NCBI RefSeq assembly: GCF_014654205.1
Contig: NZ_BNAW01000012.1
Location: forward strand, 1-64,000
Direction: 5' to 3'
Source of the DNA: Amycolatopsis bullii
Lineage (GTDB): Bacteria > Actinomycetota > Actinomycetes > Mycobacteriales > Pseudonocardiaceae
Length of the DNA stretch: 64,000 nucleotides
Shown: positions 44,819-54,729 of the stretch, piece after piece
Numbering within the stretch: position 1 is the stretch's first letter
Layout: every line of letters begins with the position of its first letter
The notes under the pieces: generated by a model
What the model was told of the DNA's origin: nothing
Databases searched by the model: none
What the model saw: only the letters and a program-made list of their open reading frames with translations
Program-made: the position numbers and the translations under genes

Positions 44819-45315
44819 TCGGGGGCTCCGGTGGTGACGGCGGTGTGGTTCAACCCGGCTTCGCGCAGGGTGGCCAGTGCACGCGAGATCTGGCTGCGCA
44901 CGGTGGACGCGCCGCACCGCAGGACCGCGGCGATCTCGGTGTCGGTGTAGTTCTCGTAGTACCGCAGCACGACGGCCGCGCGCTGCTTGCGGGGCAGCGT
45001 GGCGAGCAGGCCGAGCATGGCGTCCCGCTCGTCGTAGGCGGCCGACGGGTCGGGTTCGGGCGGGCCGAGCGCGTCGAGGACGTCGTGGCTGCTGGCCACC
45101 ATCCGCCGCACCGCGCGCCGCCGCCACGAGAGGTACTCGTTGGTGATCATCCGCCGCACGTAGGTCGACGGTGCGGCGATGCCGTCCCACCGCAGCTGGG
45201 CGCGCAGGAGCACGTCCTGGACGACGTCCTGGGCCAGGTGCGGGTCGTTCGTCAGGACGGTGGCGTAGCGGAGCAGCCCGTCCAGCCGCTCCGCCACGAA
45301 CTCTTCGAAGGTCAC
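44815..45315 (-). CDS. SigE-family ECF RNA polymerase sigma factor
   Basis: A 166-residue sigma-70 family factor. Region 2 reads LLRYATVLTNDPHLAQDVVQ ... YVRRMITNEYLSWRRR, and region 4 is LPRKQRAAVVLRYYENYTDT then AVLRCGASTVRSQISRAL. It matches the actinobacterial SigE family (TIGR02983-type). The linker is short and contains DALGPPEPDPSAAYDERDAM. It precedes and overlaps a membrane partner gene, which probably controls its activity. Targets cannot be predicted. Confidence 0.9.
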   Translation of the reverse strand: MTFEEFVAERLDGLLRYATVLTNDPHLAQDVVQDVLLRAQLRWDGIAAPSTYVRRMITNEYLSWRRRAVRRMVASSHDVLDALGPPEPDPSAAYDERDAMLGLLATLPRKQRAAVVLRYYENYTDTEIAAVLRCGASTVRSQISRALATLREAGLNHTAVTTGAPE

Positions 45316-45384
45316 ACGCGTCCTCTCGTCACCACTGTGGACGCGTGAGGGGGCCGTGCCGCTGCACGGCGGACGAGACTTTTT

Positions 45385-46575
45385 TCACCGCCCGAGGACG
45401 TCCTCCAGCCGGACGAAGGCGAACCCGGTGGTCGGGAGGTCGCCGGCCGCGGGACGGCGCTCGCCGTCGTGCACCACCAGGAGGCCGTGCGGGAAGCGGC
45501 GGCCCAGGGACGCGGTGCTGATCGCCGAGCCGTCGGAGTGTTCGACCGAGTCCGTCCCGCGGCCCGCGACGATCCGCAGGTCACGGACGTGCTTGCCGTA
45601 CACGACGAACCGCGAGTCGCCCTGGCTGGAGGCGAACAGCGTGCCGTTCGCCACGGCGAGGCCCTCCGCGTCGGCCGTCAGCCACCGGCCGCCGAAGCCG
45701 GGGTCGGCGCCGTCCGGGACGCACTCTTCCGAAGCCGCGTCCCAGCGCGAGGGGACGCCGAAGGAGCGCACGCGGTCGATCAGCTCGGGCCGCCCGAAGC
45801 CGGTCGAAGTCAGCGGGATCCGCCAGATCCCGACGTCCTCCTGGGCGGTGTAGAGCACGCGCCCGTCGATCACCGAGCCTTCCAGCTGCGGCCGCTCGCC
45901 GGGCTCCTCGCACGGCGACCACGGCGTTCCGTCCGGCAGGCGGAACCGCGACGGCAGGTCCACGGTGGCGATCGGCGCGGTACCGACGGTCCCGCCCGGC
46001 CGGTCGACGAGCCGCAGCAGCGCCACCCGCGTCTCGTGCCGCCGGGTCACCGCCACCCACCGGACGCCGGTGCGCGGGTCCCGGCCCGCGGCCAGGCCGT
46101 AGGCGGTCCGCTGCTCGTCCACTTCGGACTCCGACGCCGAGAACACCGGCGCGGCGGCGGGGTCGGTGACGTCACGCAGCACGTGCGCCCCGGCCGCCGC
46201 GCCCGCGGGGTCGATCCGGTAGACGCGGACGCGGTCCCGGCCCCGGTCGCTGACCACGGCCAGGTCCCCGACGACGTCGACGTTGTTGAACCGCCCGCCC
46301 GGCCCGGCCGGCACCAGCTGCAGGGTCCGCGCGCCCAGGTCGAACGCGGCGAGGCCGCCCTCCTTGAGGGTGCCGAGGACGACGCTGCGTTCCGGGTCGC
46401 CCGGGTGCACCCAGACGGCGGGGTCGTCGGCGTCGGCGTTGGCGGGGGAGGCGCCGGCGTCGTCGACGAAGGCCCGGGTCTGGAGGACGGGCGCCGGGTC
46501 GCGGGGAGCGGCCGAAGCGGGGACGGCGGTCAGGAGGGAGACGGCGGCCACGGCCACCGGGAGGAGTCTGCGCAC
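45385..46575 (-). CDS. Secreted phytase-like beta-propeller protein
   Basis: A 396-residue protein starting at GTG 46575 with a signal peptide ([20 protein letters not shown], cleavage after SA). [20 protein letters not shown], the FNNVDVVGD block and [18 protein letters not shown] match beta-propeller (3-phytase-type) enzymes that release phosphate from inositol phosphates with calcium. The calcium-binding acidic cluster is present. TAGTTT six bases before the GTG suggests a leaderless transcript. Cys residues in [10 protein letters not shown] and SEECVPDG may form a disulphide. Confidence 0.85.
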   Translation of the reverse strand: MRRLLPVAVAAVSLLTAVPASAAPRDPAPVLQTRAFVDDAGASPANADADDPAVWVHPGDPERSVVLGTLKEGGLAAFDLGARTLQLVPAGPGGRFNNVDVVGDLAVVSDRGRDRVRVYRIDPAGAAAGAHVLRDVTDPAAAPVFSASESEVDEQRTAYGLAAGRDPRTGVRWVAVTRRHETRVALLRLVDRPGGTVGTAPIATVDLPSRFRLPDGTPWSPCEEPGERPQLEGSVIDGRVLYTAQEDVGIWRIPLTSTGFGRPELIDRVRSFGVPSRWDAASEECVPDGADPGFGGRWLTADAEGLAVANGTLFASSQGDSRFVVYGKHVRDLRIVAGRGTDSVEHSDGSAISTASLGRRFPHGLLVVHDGERRPAAGDLPTTGFAFVRLEDVLGR

Positions 46576-46651
46576 GGGCGGAAACTAGACGAATCGGGTG
46601 GCCGGGACGTGAACGGTGCGTGCCATCCGCGGAGGTCCGGACGCTCTTGAC

Positions 46652-46657
46652 TACGCT
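46652..46657 (+). promoter_or_regulatory. -10 element for leaderless hisF transcript
   Basis: TACGCT followed by seven bases and ATG 46665. Confidence 0.5.
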
Positions 46658-46664
46658 GGTGGGC

Positions 46665-47438
46665 ATGTCTGTCGCGGTGCGGGTGATCCCCTGTCTCGAC
46701 GTCGACGCGGGCCGGGTCGTGAAGGGTGTCAACTTCGCCGGCCTCCGCGACGCCGGTGACCCCGTCGAGCTGGCCCGGCGCTACGACGCCGAGGGCGCCG
46801 ACGAGCTCACCTTCCTCGACGTCACGGCCTCTTCCGGCGACCGCGAAACGACGTACGACGTCGTCCGCCGGACCGCCGAACAGGTCTTCATCCCGCTCAC
46901 CGTCGGCGGGGGCGTCCGCAGCAACGACGACGTCAACCGGCTGCTGCGGACCGGCGCCGACAAGGTCAGCATCAACACCGCCGCCATCGCGCGGCCCGAG
47001 TTCCTCAGCGAGGCGTCGCGGCGGTTCGGCGCCCAGTGCATCGTGCTGTCCGTCGACGCCCGGCGCGTGCCCGAGGGCGGCGAGCCGACCGCCTCCGGCT
47101 TCGAGGTCACCACCCACGGCGGCCGCCGGGGGACCGGCATCGACGCCGTCGAGTGGGCCGCCCGCGGCGAGGAACTGGGGGTCGGCGAGATCCTGCTGAA
47201 CTCCATGGACGCCGACGGCACGAAGAACGGCTTCGACCTCGAACTCCTCGAACTGGTGCGCAAGGCCGTGCGCGTCCCGGTGATCGCCAGCGGCGGGGCC
47301 GGCGCCGTCGAGCACTTCCTGCCCGCGGTGCGGACCGGGGCCGACGCCGTGCTCGCCGCCAGCGTGTTCCACTTCGGACAGCTGAAGATCGGCGACGTCA
47401 AGGACGCCCTGCGCGAAGGCGGGGTCGAAGTCCGGTGA
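46665..47438 (+). CDS. hisF: Imidazole glycerol phosphate synthase cyclase subunit
   Basis: A 257-residue TIM-barrel. Catalytic Asp residues lie in [16 protein letters not shown] and [24 protein letters not shown] and [11 protein letters not shown] are phosphate-binding loops. It makes imidazole glycerol phosphate and AICAR using ammonia from HisH. A TACGCT -10 lies seven bases before the ATG. It is physically separated from hisH and hisA by about 8.6 kb. The next gene overlaps by four bases. Confidence 0.95.
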   Translation: MSVAVRVIPCLDVDAGRVVKGVNFAGLRDAGDPVELARRYDAEGADELTFLDVTASSGDRETTYDVVRRTAEQVFIPLTVGGGVRSNDDVNRLLRTGADKVSINTAAIARPEFLSEASRRFGAQCIVLSVDARRVPEGGEPTASGFEVTTHGGRRGTGIDAVEWAARGEELGVGEILLNSMDADGTKNGFDLELLELVRKAVRVPVIASGGAGAVEHFLPAVRTGADAVLAASVFHFGQLKIGDVKDALREGGVEVR

Positions 47439-47812
47439 AGTCCTGGCAGGCACCCGTAGAGGTGAAAGTGACGGCCGGCCTGCTGGTCGGGCTGCCCGTC
47501 GCGTGGGCGCTGCTCGACCTGGTCCCGGTGCTGAGCGCCGGGGCCGGTCTGGCCATCTACCGGATGCCCGCGCTCGCGCTGATCCTCGGCGGCGTGGTCA
47601 CCACCGGGCTCGTGCTGAAGATGGGCAGCGCGCGGATCGGCGGCCTGGTCGTCGCCGTCCTCTTCGCGCTGTTGCACGCGTTCCTGCTGCTCGGCGCCGA
47701 GCTGTGGTTCAACAAGCTGTTCTCCGGCCTCTCGTTCGCCGGGTACGGCTACGCCTTCGTCCTGCTGAACTCGATGCCGCTCAAGCGGCACATCCTGGGA
47801 GCCAACGCATGA
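47435..47812 (+). CDS. Small membrane protein between hisF and hisI
   Basis: A 125-residue protein starting at GTG 47435 overlapping the hisF stop. Four hydrophobic segments ([77 protein letters not shown]). Its stop overlaps the hisI start (ATGA). Its role is unknown, but expression is locked to histidine biosynthesis. Confidence 0.8.
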   Translation: MKSWQAPVEVKVTAGLLVGLPVAWALLDLVPVLSAGAGLAIYRMPALALILGGVVTTGLVLKMGSARIGGLVVAVLFALLHAFLLLGAELWFNKLFSGLSFAGYGYAFVLLNSMPLKRHILGANA

Positions 47813-48171
47813 CCCTGGACGCGGCCGTTTCGGCGCGCCTCAAGCGCAACGCCGACGGCCTGATCGCCGCGGTCGTCGTCGAGCACGCCACTTCGGACGT
47901 GCTGATGATGGCCTGGATGAACGACGACGCCCTCGCCGCGACCCTGGCCACCCGCCGCGGGACGTACTGGTCGCGCAGCCGGCAGAAGCTGTGGGTCAAG
48001 GGCGAGACGTCCGGCCACTACCAGCACGTTCGCGAAGTGCGGATCGACTGCGACGGCGATACGGTCCTGCTGCGCGTCGACCAGACCGGCCCGGCCTGTC
48101 ACACCGGCACGCACACCTGCTTCGACACCGAGGAACGCCTCCTCCTGGCCGATGAGAAAGAGCTCGCGTGA
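47809..48171 (+). CDS. hisI: Phosphoribosyl-AMP cyclohydrolase
   Basis: A 120-residue HisI without a fused HisE pyrophosphohydrolase. [20 protein letters not shown], the zinc/magnesium region [20 protein letters not shown] and HTGTHTCFD with the zinc-binding Cys are present. It opens the adenine ring of PR-AMP. It overlaps the preceding membrane gene and the following DUF1304 gene by four bases each. Confidence 0.95.
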   Translation: MTLDAAVSARLKRNADGLIAAVVVEHATSDVLMMAWMNDDALAATLATRRGTYWSRSRQKLWVKGETSGHYQHVREVRIDCDGDTVLLRVDQTGPACHTGTHTCFDTEERLLLADEKELA

Positions 48172-48521
48172 CCATCGTCGCCGACATCCTGGTCGGGCTC
48201 GTCGCCCTGATCCACCTCTACATCCTCGTTCTCGAGATGTTCCTCTGGACCTCGCCGCGCGCTCGCGCCGGCTTCGGCACGACGAAGGAGTTCGCGGAGC
48301 AGACCAAGACGCTCGCAGCGAACCAGGGGCTGTACAACGGCTTCCTGGCGCTAGCGCTGATCTGGGGACTCATCGCCGGCGAGTTCCAGCTCCAGCTGTA
48401 CGGTCTGGTTTGCGTGATCATCGCGGGCCTCTACGGCGCGGCGACGGCCAGCAAGCGGATCCTGTTCGTGCAGGTGGTCCCGGGGGCGCTGGCGCTGATC
48501 GCGCTGCTGCTGGCGCGGTAG
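48168..48521 (+). CDS. DUF1304-family membrane protein
   Basis: A 117-residue protein starting at GTG 48168, coupled to the hisI stop. It has four membrane segments ([20 protein letters not shown] ... [18 protein letters not shown]) and the GLYNGFLA motif typical of DUF1304. Its function is unknown. It ends two bases before the convergent DUF397 gene, with no room for a terminator. Confidence 0.85.
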   Translation: MTIVADILVGLVALIHLYILVLEMFLWTSPRARAGFGTTKEFAEQTKTLAANQGLYNGFLALALIWGLIAGEFQLQLYGLVCVIIAGLYGAATASKRILFVQVVPGALALIALLLAR

Positions 48522-48522
48522 G

Positions 48523-48693
48523 TCAGCGCAGCCGGTCGAGGGCGGCGCGCCAGGCCCGGGCGGAGACGGTCAGGTGACCGGCCTGGCGGGCCTTGGTGTC
48601 CCGCACGCCCACGACCGGCCCCAGCGCCACCTCCACGCAGCTGTCATTGGCGCCGCTGTGCGACGACTTGCGCCAAACGGTCGAGCTCACCAT
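48523..48693 (-). CDS. DUF397 small regulatory protein
   Basis: A 56-residue protein reading MVSSTVWRKSSHSGANDSCV and EVALGPVVGVRDTKARQAGH, the DUF397 signature TWRKSSxSGxNxxCVEVA with VRDTK. Start: ATG 48693, or GTG 48690 if the GGAGG ribosome site dictates spacing. It lies nine bases downstream of an XRE/DUF5753-type regulator, the standard pairing in Streptomyces and relatives (WhiJ/AbaA-like). Small DUF397 partners modulate the regulator; some pairs resemble toxin-antitoxin systems. Confidence 0.85.
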   Translation of the reverse strand: MVSSTVWRKSSHSGANDSCVEVALGPVVGVRDTKARQAGHLTVSARAWRAALDRLR

Positions 48694-48702
48694 TGCCTCC
48701 GC

Positions 48703-49539
48703 TCACCGGGTGGCCTCCCTAAGCAGAGCCTGGGAAGCCTCTTCGCTCAGAGCTACCTTGTGAAGCAGCTTAGCAAGTTGCTGGTGTCCGGAGATCTGCG
48801 TTTCCTCGTGGAGGAAGGCTGTCGAGTAGGCGTGTTCGACCAAAGCGATCGCTGGTGAGCCGGGGAACTCGTAGATCTCGAAGGGGCCGATCAGGCCGGG
48901 GTGGTAGCCGGCTCCGGAGGGGACTATGCGGAGGCTGATGTTCGGCCGCGCGGACATCGCCACCAGGTGATCGATCTGGTCGGACATGATCCCGGGGTCG
49001 CCGATATTCTCGTGGAGCGAATGTTCGCCCAGCAAAGCGATGAATCGAATCGGGTCGTGGCGGGTGAGAATCTTCTGCCGTGCAAGCCTCACTCGCAGCC
49101 GCTTGTCGGCCTGCTCGATGGTCACCCCCGCGGAATTATCCATGATGGACCGGATGTAGTCCGCGGTCTGCAGCAGCCCGGGGACGATCAAAGGCGACCA
49201 CGCGGTGATGGCGGTCGCAGTCCTTTCCAGGTCCAGCCTGGTGGTGAGGGCGAAGGGAAGGTCGGTGTTGCTGGATGCCAGCCAGTTGGGCTCGCGGGCG
49301 TGCCGGGCGAGCGTCCGGATCCGGTCCCGCTTCTCCCCTTGGATGCCCAACAGTGCCAGAATCGCCGACACGTCCTCGACGCTTGGCAGGCGATGTCCCT
49401 TCTCCCACGCCGACAGCAGCTGGGGGAGGATCCCCAGTTCGTCGGCGAGAACGCGAAGACCGACATTGCGCCCTTCGCGTTCTTCGCGCAGTGAAGCGGC
49501 GAGAGTTCTCGCGGCGGGTCCCGAAGACGTTGGCTTCAT
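48703..49539 (-). CDS. XRE-family regulator with DUF5753 domain
   Basis: A 278-residue protein. N-terminal HTH: GLRVLADELGILPQLLSAWE. The C-terminal ~180 residues (FALTTRLDLERTATAITAWS, LIVPGLLQTADYIRSIMDNS, LRIVPSGAGYHPGLIGPFEI) are the DUF5753 domain seen in WhiJ-type regulators. TATTAT six bases before the ATG indicates a leaderless start. It is paired with the DUF397 gene. Such pairs influence development or antibiotic production in relatives; here the role is inferred. Confidence 0.88.
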   Translation of the reverse strand: MKPTSSGPAARTLAASLREEREGRNVGLRVLADELGILPQLLSAWEKGHRLPSVEDVSAILALLGIQGEKRDRIRTLARHAREPNWLASSNTDLPFALTTRLDLERTATAITAWSPLIVPGLLQTADYIRSIMDNSAGVTIEQADKRLRVRLARQKILTRHDPIRFIALLGEHSLHENIGDPGIMSDQIDHLVAMSARPNISLRIVPSGAGYHPGLIGPFEIYEFPGSPAIALVEHAYSTAFLHEETQISGHQQLAKLLHKVALSEEASQALLREATR

Positions 49540-49696
49540 GAGCCGATAATACGAATACCGTCGATTCCCCGAATGTGCGAATGGTGTCCACGAAATGCGA
49601 GAAATGGCCATTGCGTCCGGCATCCGGGTGACGAGCGCCTGCTCACTGGCACGCCGGGCGCGGGCGACCGGATTGTCACGGCCCTAAGCTCGGCTG

Positions 49697-50769
49697 ATGG
49701 TGCTCGACGATCCCCTCCGCGGTCTCACCCGGCGCCGGGCGAGGTGGCTGGCCGTGACGGCCGCCGGGATGGTCGTTTTCGTCTTTTCGTGGTGGCCGTG
49801 GCGGTTTACCGGCTCTCCGTCGCGGATCCCGTTTTCGATCGGGGGGACGTCATCGGCCTGATCGTCGTTTTTGCGGTTTCCCTCGCCTGCCTGGGACTGG
49901 GCGGCCGGTGCCTGCGGAAGACCGCCCACCGGATCCGCGCCACCGCGAGCGAAAACGGCTTCGGGAGCTGGCTTCCCGCGGCGACCGCCGACGACCACGA
50001 CCGCCGCGTCGACTTCGGTGCCGAGACCGGACGGCTGCGGCGGATCACCGGCCGCGCCGCCGCGCTGATCCTGGTCTGGATTGTGCTCTTCGCGAGCGGG
50101 CTCACCGGGATGAGCCTGCTCGACGCGGCCGCCGACGAGCTCCTCGCGACCGGTCGCCGGGTGCCCGGCGTGGTGGTGTCCGTGGACACCCCCGCCAAGG
50201 GCACGCCGTCGATGCAGGTGCGCTTCGGCGGCCGGACCGTGAAGATCGTCCGCGACTCCGGGCACCGCTACCAGGTCGGCGAGGCGGTCACCGTCGTCGT
50301 GGACCCGGCCGATCCGGCGCGCGTGCGGACCACCGAAGAGGAGAACGAGAACCAGTTCGTCTTCTTCCTCTGCCTCTTCGCCGTCCTGCTCGGCCTCGCC
50401 GGGGCACCGGTGGCGGCCGGGGCCGCGCTCGGCTGGCGGCGCCGGGCCCGGGCGGTCGCGGCCACCGGGTGGCGGGTCGCCACCGTCGACGTCGTGCCGG
50501 ACCGGTCCGTCACCCGCCGGAAGCGGCTGCCGCCGACCCTGCACGTCCGCTACCGGGACGGCACCGGGATCGTGCTGCGCGCGGTGCCGTCGACGCACGG
50601 CGCCAACGCCCTCGCCGACTTCACCGACCGGCTCGCGTGGGTCGGCGGCTGGGGCCGGGAGATGGTCGTCCTGTTCCCGCAGGGGCCGCGCCGGCCCGGG
50701 CCGTACGCGGTGCCCGCGGCCGCGAAGACCCCTCGGGCGGCCAGCGGGTTCCGCCGGTCCCGCCGATGA
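49697..50769 (+). CDS. DUF3592-like membrane protein with apparent frameshift
   Basis: A TAAGCT element six bases before ATG 49697 and a plausible start (MVLDDPLRGLTRRRARWLAV then TAAGMVVFVF) run into a different frame near 49780, at TTTTCGTCTTTTCG. The downstream frame continues VVAVAVYRLSVADPVFDRGD and then IGLIVVFAVSLACLGLGGRC to the stop at 50769. The long downstream part has DUF3592-like strands (GTPSMQVRFGGRTVKIVRDS, EAVTVVVDPADPARVRTT) and further segments. A one-base change in a T-rich run would join the halves; otherwise translation could start at GTG 49789. A real frameshift or a sequence error is possible. Confidence 0.65.
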
Positions 50770-50861
50770 CGCGCCGCGGGGTGGTGACCGCGGCGCACAG
50801 ACCGGACGACGGCCATCGGGATGTGCGGAGTGAACGTGATTTCGGCGACGCCCGGTCGCGC

Positions 50862-51476
50862 TCAGCCGATCTCGCCGGTCAGGTAGCGCTGCAGGTTCGG
50901 CGCGATCGCCCGCACCAGGACCTCGACCTCCTCGGTGGCGAGCGGCTCGAACTTCGCCACGTACCGGACCATGCCCAGGCCCACCATCTGGGTCGCGCAC
51001 AGGTTCATCCGCAGCGCGGTGCGGTCCGCGCCGATCGAGGTGATCACCGCGCTGAAGAACCGCTGGAAGAAGTCGCGCAGCACGTGGCCGGCCTGCTCGT
51101 GGCCGGTGATGCTGCGGATGAGCGCCACGAACTGGCCGCCGCCCGCGGTGTCCCAGCGGGTGACGAAGGTGCGGACGATCCGCTCGGCCAGCTCGTCGTC
51201 GGGGCCCTGGCGCAGGGCTTTCTGCAGTTCCATCGGGTCGAACGGCAGCTCGAGGACCGCCTGGGCGAACAGGCCTTCCTTGCTGCCGAACCAGTGGTTG
51301 ACCATCGCCGCGTCGACGCCGGCGCGGGTGGCGATCGCGCGCACGGTCGCGCCGTCGTAGCCCGTTTCGGCGAACACGGCCCGCGCGGCGTCGATCAGCG
51401 CCGTGCGGGTGTCCTGGCCGGCCGGCCGGCGCCCGCGGCGGCGGGCCGTAGGCTCGGTGTTCTCGGTGGTGCTCAC
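50862..51476 (-). CDS. TetR-family regulator
   Basis: A 204-residue protein starting at GTG 51476. HTH: ALIDAARAVFAETGYDGATV then RAIATRAGVDAAMVNHWFGS. The ligand-binding domain is typical TetR. An in-frame ATG at 51518 exists but lies inside the operator palindrome, so GTG 51476 is preferred. It is preceded on the same strand by a second TetR gene whose 3' end reaches the operator. The ligand is unknown. Confidence 0.85.
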   Translation of the reverse strand: MSTTENTEPTARRRGRRPAGQDTRTALIDAARAVFAETGYDGATVRAIATRAGVDAAMVNHWFGSKEGLFAQAVLELPFDPMELQKALRQGPDDELAERIVRTFVTRWDTAGGGQFVALIRSITGHEQAGHVLRDFFQRFFSAVITSIGADRTALRMNLCATQMVGLGMVRYVAKFEPLATEEVEVLVRAIAPNLQRYLTGEIG

Positions 51477-51504
51477 GGCCCCATCATGACGCACCACGCC
51501 ATCA

Positions 51505-51524
51505 AATTCAACAATCATTGAATT
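51505..51524. promoter_or_regulatory. TetR-type operator
   Basis: Perfect seven-base arms AATTCAA and TTGAATT around CAATCA lie between two TetR genes, upstream of GTG 51476. The AT-rich site contrasts with the surrounding GC-rich DNA. Confidence 0.65.
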
Positions 51525-52134
51525 AAGGCCGGGTGAGCCGCAGACCGTCCATCAGCAGGTCCAGCAGGCGGCCGGCCTTGGCTTCGTGCCGCGGCCGGGG
51601 GGCCACGGTGAAGATGCCGATGAGCGCGGCGGCGATGTCCTCGGCGCCGACGTCGGCGCGGAGCTCACCTGCCGCGCGGCCGGCGTCGAGGATCGCGGTG
51701 ATGGCCGCCAGGAGTTCGGTGCGGGTCCGGGCGTGGGCGATCTCGCCCGCCTCGATCATCGCGAGCAGCGTGTCGAGCATCCCGTTCTTGGTGGCGATCC
51801 AGTCCCCGAACAGGTCCATCCAGCGTCGCATCGCCGCGGCCGGGGGCAGCCGATCGAGCAGGTCGTGTGCGCCGGTGGTCAGCCGGGCGACCTGGTCGCG
51901 GTAGACGGCGTCGACCAGCGACTCGCGGGTCGGGAAGTGCCGGTACAGCGTGGCGATGCCGACCCCGGCCTCGCGGGCGATCGCGCGCAGGGACGGTTCG
52001 GTGTCCCCCGAGGCGAACAGCCGGGTCGCCACCGCGAGCAGCTGGTCGCGGTTGCGGGCCGCGTCCGCCCGCGCCGCGCGGCTGTCCGGCTCGGCCGAAA
52101 CGGATCGCGCTCCGGTTGTGCTACGGTCGTCCAT
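51523..52134 (-). CDS. TetR-family regulator
   Basis: A 203-residue protein. HTH: QLLAVATRLFASGDTEPSLR then AIAREAGVGIATLYRHFPTR. The rest is a TetR C-terminal helical domain (MRRWMDLFGDWIATKNGMLD). It starts at ATG 52134 and is divergent from the oxidoreductase, with an operator between them, so it probably represses that enzyme. Its TAA overlaps the operator of the neighbouring TetR. Confidence 0.88.
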   Translation of the reverse strand: MDDRSTTGARSVSAEPDSRAARADAARNRDQLLAVATRLFASGDTEPSLRAIAREAGVGIATLYRHFPTRESLVDAVYRDQVARLTTGAHDLLDRLPPAAAMRRWMDLFGDWIATKNGMLDTLLAMIEAGEIAHARTRTELLAAITAILDAGRAAGELRADVGAEDIAAALIGIFTVAPRPRHEAKAGRLLDLLMDGLRLTRP

Positions 52135-52135
52135 G

Positions 52136-52157
52136 GAAACGGAGCATAGTCCGTTTC
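52136..52157. promoter_or_regulatory. TetR-type operator
   Basis: Perfect eight-base arms GAAACGGA and TCCGTTTC around GCATAG lie one base from the tetR ATG and 29 bases before the oxidoreductase ATG. It likely autoregulates tetR and represses the oxidoreductase. Confidence 0.7.
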
Positions 52158-52186
52158 GTTGCGGTCCTCGGGTGAAGGAGACAGGC

Positions 52187-53110
52187 ATGGGCAAGGCGGT
52201 CCGGCTCGACGCGTTCGGCGGTCCCGAAGTCCTGGCCGTGCGGGAGGTGCCCGTTCCGCAGGCCGGCGCCGGACAGGTCCGGGTGCGGGTCACCGCGGCC
52301 GGGCTCAACCCGATGGACTGGATCATGACCGCCGACGCGGACACCGCCGCGCGGTTCGGCTTGAGCCTTCCCGCCGGGTTCGGCACCGACTACGCGGGGG
52401 TGGTCGACGAGGCCGGCGCGGGGGTGACCGGTTTCGCGCCCGGAGACCGGGTGTTCGGGAGTGCCCTCTCGCGGGCGGTGGCCGACTTCGTGGTGGTCGA
52501 CGCGGCCGGGGAAGCCGCGGCGAACGAGGTCCACCACACCCCCGGCGGCGTCGACGACCGCACCGCCGCCACCCTGGCGATCGCCGGCCGCACGGCAGCC
52601 GCTGCCCTCGCCGTCGTCGATCCGGGGCCGGACGACACCGTGCTGATCGGCGGCGCGGCGGGCGGGGTCGGGGTGTTCGCCGTCCAGCTCGCCCGGATCG
52701 CGGGAGCGCGCGTGCTCGGCACGGGATCGGCGGGCTCGGCCGGCTTCCTGCGTGAGCTCGGAGCCGAGCCGGTCACCTACGGCGACGGCCTGGCCGGCCG
52801 GGTCCGTGCCCTCGCGCCCGGCGGGGTCACCGCCGCCCTCGACCTGCACGGGACCGACACCGTGCACGCCGCCCGCGAACTCGGCGTCCCGGACGGCCGG
52901 ATCTGCACGATCGCCACGCAGGTCGACGGCGTGGCCGCGGCCAACGGCGCGAACGCGGCGCCCGGCGCACTGGACGAGATCGCCCGCTGGGTCGCGGCCG
53001 GCCGGGTGCGCGTGCCGATCGCGGCGAGTTTTCCGGTCGGGGAGATCCGCCGCGCGGTGGAGCTTCAGGCCCGTCGGCACGTGCACGGCAAGGTGGTCGT
53101 CGAGCTGTAG
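52187..53110 (+). CDS. NAD(P)-dependent quinone-oxidoreductase-type enzyme (MDR family)
   Basis: A 307-residue medium-chain dehydrogenase/reductase without zinc ligands. The substrate-domain motif [13 protein letters not shown] and nucleotide-binding loop [20 protein letters not shown] are present. Members reduce quinones or enones with NADPH. GGTGAAGGAGAC precedes the ATG. It is divergent from a TetR that probably controls it, a common detoxification arrangement. A hairpin terminator follows the gene. Confidence 0.88.
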   Translation: MGKAVRLDAFGGPEVLAVREVPVPQAGAGQVRVRVTAAGLNPMDWIMTADADTAARFGLSLPAGFGTDYAGVVDEAGAGVTGFAPGDRVFGSALSRAVADFVVVDAAGEAAANEVHHTPGGVDDRTAATLAIAGRTAAAALAVVDPGPDDTVLIGGAAGGVGVFAVQLARIAGARVLGTGSAGSAGFLRELGAEPVTYGDGLAGRVRALAPGGVTAALDLHGTDTVHAARELGVPDGRICTIATQVDGVAAANGANAAPGALDEIARWVAAGRVRVPIAASFPVGEIRRAVELQARRHVHGKVVVEL

Positions 53111-53115
53111 CCGCC

Positions 53116-53151
53116 CCGGCCGATCGCCCGCGCCACCGGGCGGTCGGCCGG
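53116..53151. terminator. Hairpin terminator after the oxidoreductase
   Basis: Arms of 15 bases (CCGGCCGATCGCCCG and CGGGCGGTCGGCCGG) pair with one mismatch around CGCCAC. The hairpin lies upstream of the trpE transcription start, so it terminates the preceding gene. Confidence 0.7.
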
Positions 53152-53156
53152 AACGG

Positions 53157-53162
53157 CACAAT
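53157..53162 (+). promoter_or_regulatory. -10-like element for leaderless trpE transcript
   Basis: CACAAT followed by seven bases and ATG 53170, matching the spacing at the his promoters. Confidence 0.4.
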
Positions 53163-53169
53163 GAGGTGC

Positions 53170-54729
53170 ATGGTCAGCGCATCCGCCGGTTCGACCGGTC
53201 CCGGCACGGTCAGCCCGTCCCGCGAGGACTTCCGCGTCCTCGCCGAGAACCGCCGCGTGATCCCGGTCGTGCGCCGGGTCCTCGCCGACGGCGAGACGCC
53301 GATCGGGGTGTACCGCAAGCTCGCCGCCGACCGGCCCGGCACCTTCCTCTTCGAGTCCGCCGAAAACGGCGCGTCCTGGACCCGCTGGTCGTTCATCGGC
53401 GTCCGCAGCCCGGCCGCGCTCACCGTGCGCGACGGCGAAGCGGTCTGGACCGGCACCCCGCCGGTCGGGCTGCCGAGCGAGGGCAACCCGCTGACCGTGC
53501 TGCGCGAGACGATCGAGGCCCTGCACACCGAGCCGCTGCCCGGCATGCCGCCGCTGACCGGCGGCATGGTCGGCTACATCGGCTACGACGCCGTTCGCTG
53601 GCTGGAGAAGCTGCCGGAGCTGGCCGAACGCGACCTCGACGTCCCCGAGCTGACCATGCTCCTGGCCACCGACCTGGCCGCGTTCGACCACCACGAGGGC
53701 ACGGTCACGCTCATCGCGAACGCCGTCAACTGGGACGACTCGCCCGAGCGCGTGGACGCGGCCTACGACGACGCCGTCGCCCGGCTGAGCGCGATGACCG
53801 AGCAGCTGCAGGTGCCCGCGCCCGCCACCGTCGCGGCGTTCGAGCGGCCCGCGCCGGAATTCACCCGCAAGCGCTCCAAGGAAGACTTCCACACGGCCGT
53901 GGAGAAGGCCGTCGAGGCGATCAAGGCCGGCGAAGCGTTCCAGATCGTGCCGTCGCAACGGTTCGAGATCCCGACCGCGGCCGACGCGCTCGACATCTAC
54001 CGCGTGCTCCGGACGTCGAACCCGAGCCCGTACATGTACCTGCTGCGGCTCGAGGGCTTCGACATCGTCGGCTCCAGCCCCGAATCGCTGGTCACCGTGC
54101 GGGACGGCAAGGCGACCACGCACCCGATCGCGGGCACCCGCTGGCGGGGAGCCGACCCCGAAGAGGACGCGCAGCTGGCCAAGGACCTGCTGGCCGACGA
54201 GAAGGAGCGCGCCGAGCACCTGATGCTCGTCGACCTCGGCCGCAACGACCTCGGCAAGGTCTGCAAGCCGGGCACCGTGCGCGTGGTCGACTTCTTCCAG
54301 ATCGAGCGCTACAGCCACGTCATGCACATCGTGTCCACCGTCACCGGCGAGCTGGCCGAGGGCAAGACGGCGTTCGACGCGGTCACGGCGTGCTTCCCGG
54401 CCGGAACGCTCTCGGGTGCGCCCAAGGTCCGCGCGATGGAGCTGATCGAGGAGCTCGAGCCGGTCCGCCGCGCGCTGTACGGCGGGGTCGTCGGCTACCT
54501 CGACTTCGCCGGCGACGCCGACACTGCGATCGCGATCCGCACGGCACTGGTGAAGGACGGCATCGCGCACGTCCAGGCCGGGGGCGGGGTGGTCGCCGAC
54601 TCGGTGCCGGACTACGAGGACACCGAGTCGCTGAACAAGGCCCGCACCGTGCTCTCGGCCGTGGCCGCCGCGCAGACGATGGTGGCGGCGGGGGCCCTCG
54701 ACCCGGCCGCGGACGCCGCCCATGTCTGA
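53170..54729 (+). CDS. trpE: Anthranilate synthase component I
   Basis: A 519-residue chorismate-utilising enzyme without a fused glutaminase domain. The feedback-inhibition motif appears as [12 protein letters not shown] (LLES type). Chorismate-site motifs are [27 protein letters not shown] and [16 protein letters not shown]. It starts at ATG 53170, seven bases after a -10-like CACAAT, instead of ATG 53161. It needs TrpG, which is not in this window. Its end overlaps the membrane gene by eight bases. Confidence 0.93.
   Translation: MVSASAGSTGPGTVSPSREDFRVLAENRRVIPVVRRVLADGETPIGVYRKLAADRPGTFLFESAENGASWTRWSFIGVRSPAALTVRDGEAVWTGTPPVGLPSEGNPLTVLRETIEALHTEPLPGMPPLTGGMVGYIGYDAVRWLEKLPELAERDLDVPELTMLLATDLAAFDHHEGTVTLIANAVNWDDSPERVDAAYDDAVARLSAMTEQLQVPAPATVAAFERPAPEFTRKRSKEDFHTAVEKAVEAIKAGEAFQIVPSQRFEIPTAADALDIYRVLRTSNPSPYMYLLRLEGFDIVGSSPESLVTVRDGKATTHPIAGTRWRGADPEEDAQLAKDLLADEKERAEHLMLVDLGRNDLGKVCKPGTVRVVDFFQIERYSHVMHIVSTVTGELAEGKTAFDAVTACFPAGTLSGAPKVRAMELIEELEPVRRALYGGVVGYLDFAGDADTAIAIRTALVKDGIAHVQAGGGVVADSVPDYEDTESLNKARTVLSAVAAAQTMVAAGALDPAADAAHV

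Noticed and set aside
51477-51518. In-frame ATG extension of the TetR gene at 50862-51476
   Set aside because: The ATG lies within the palindromic operator, so transcription and translation would not start there.
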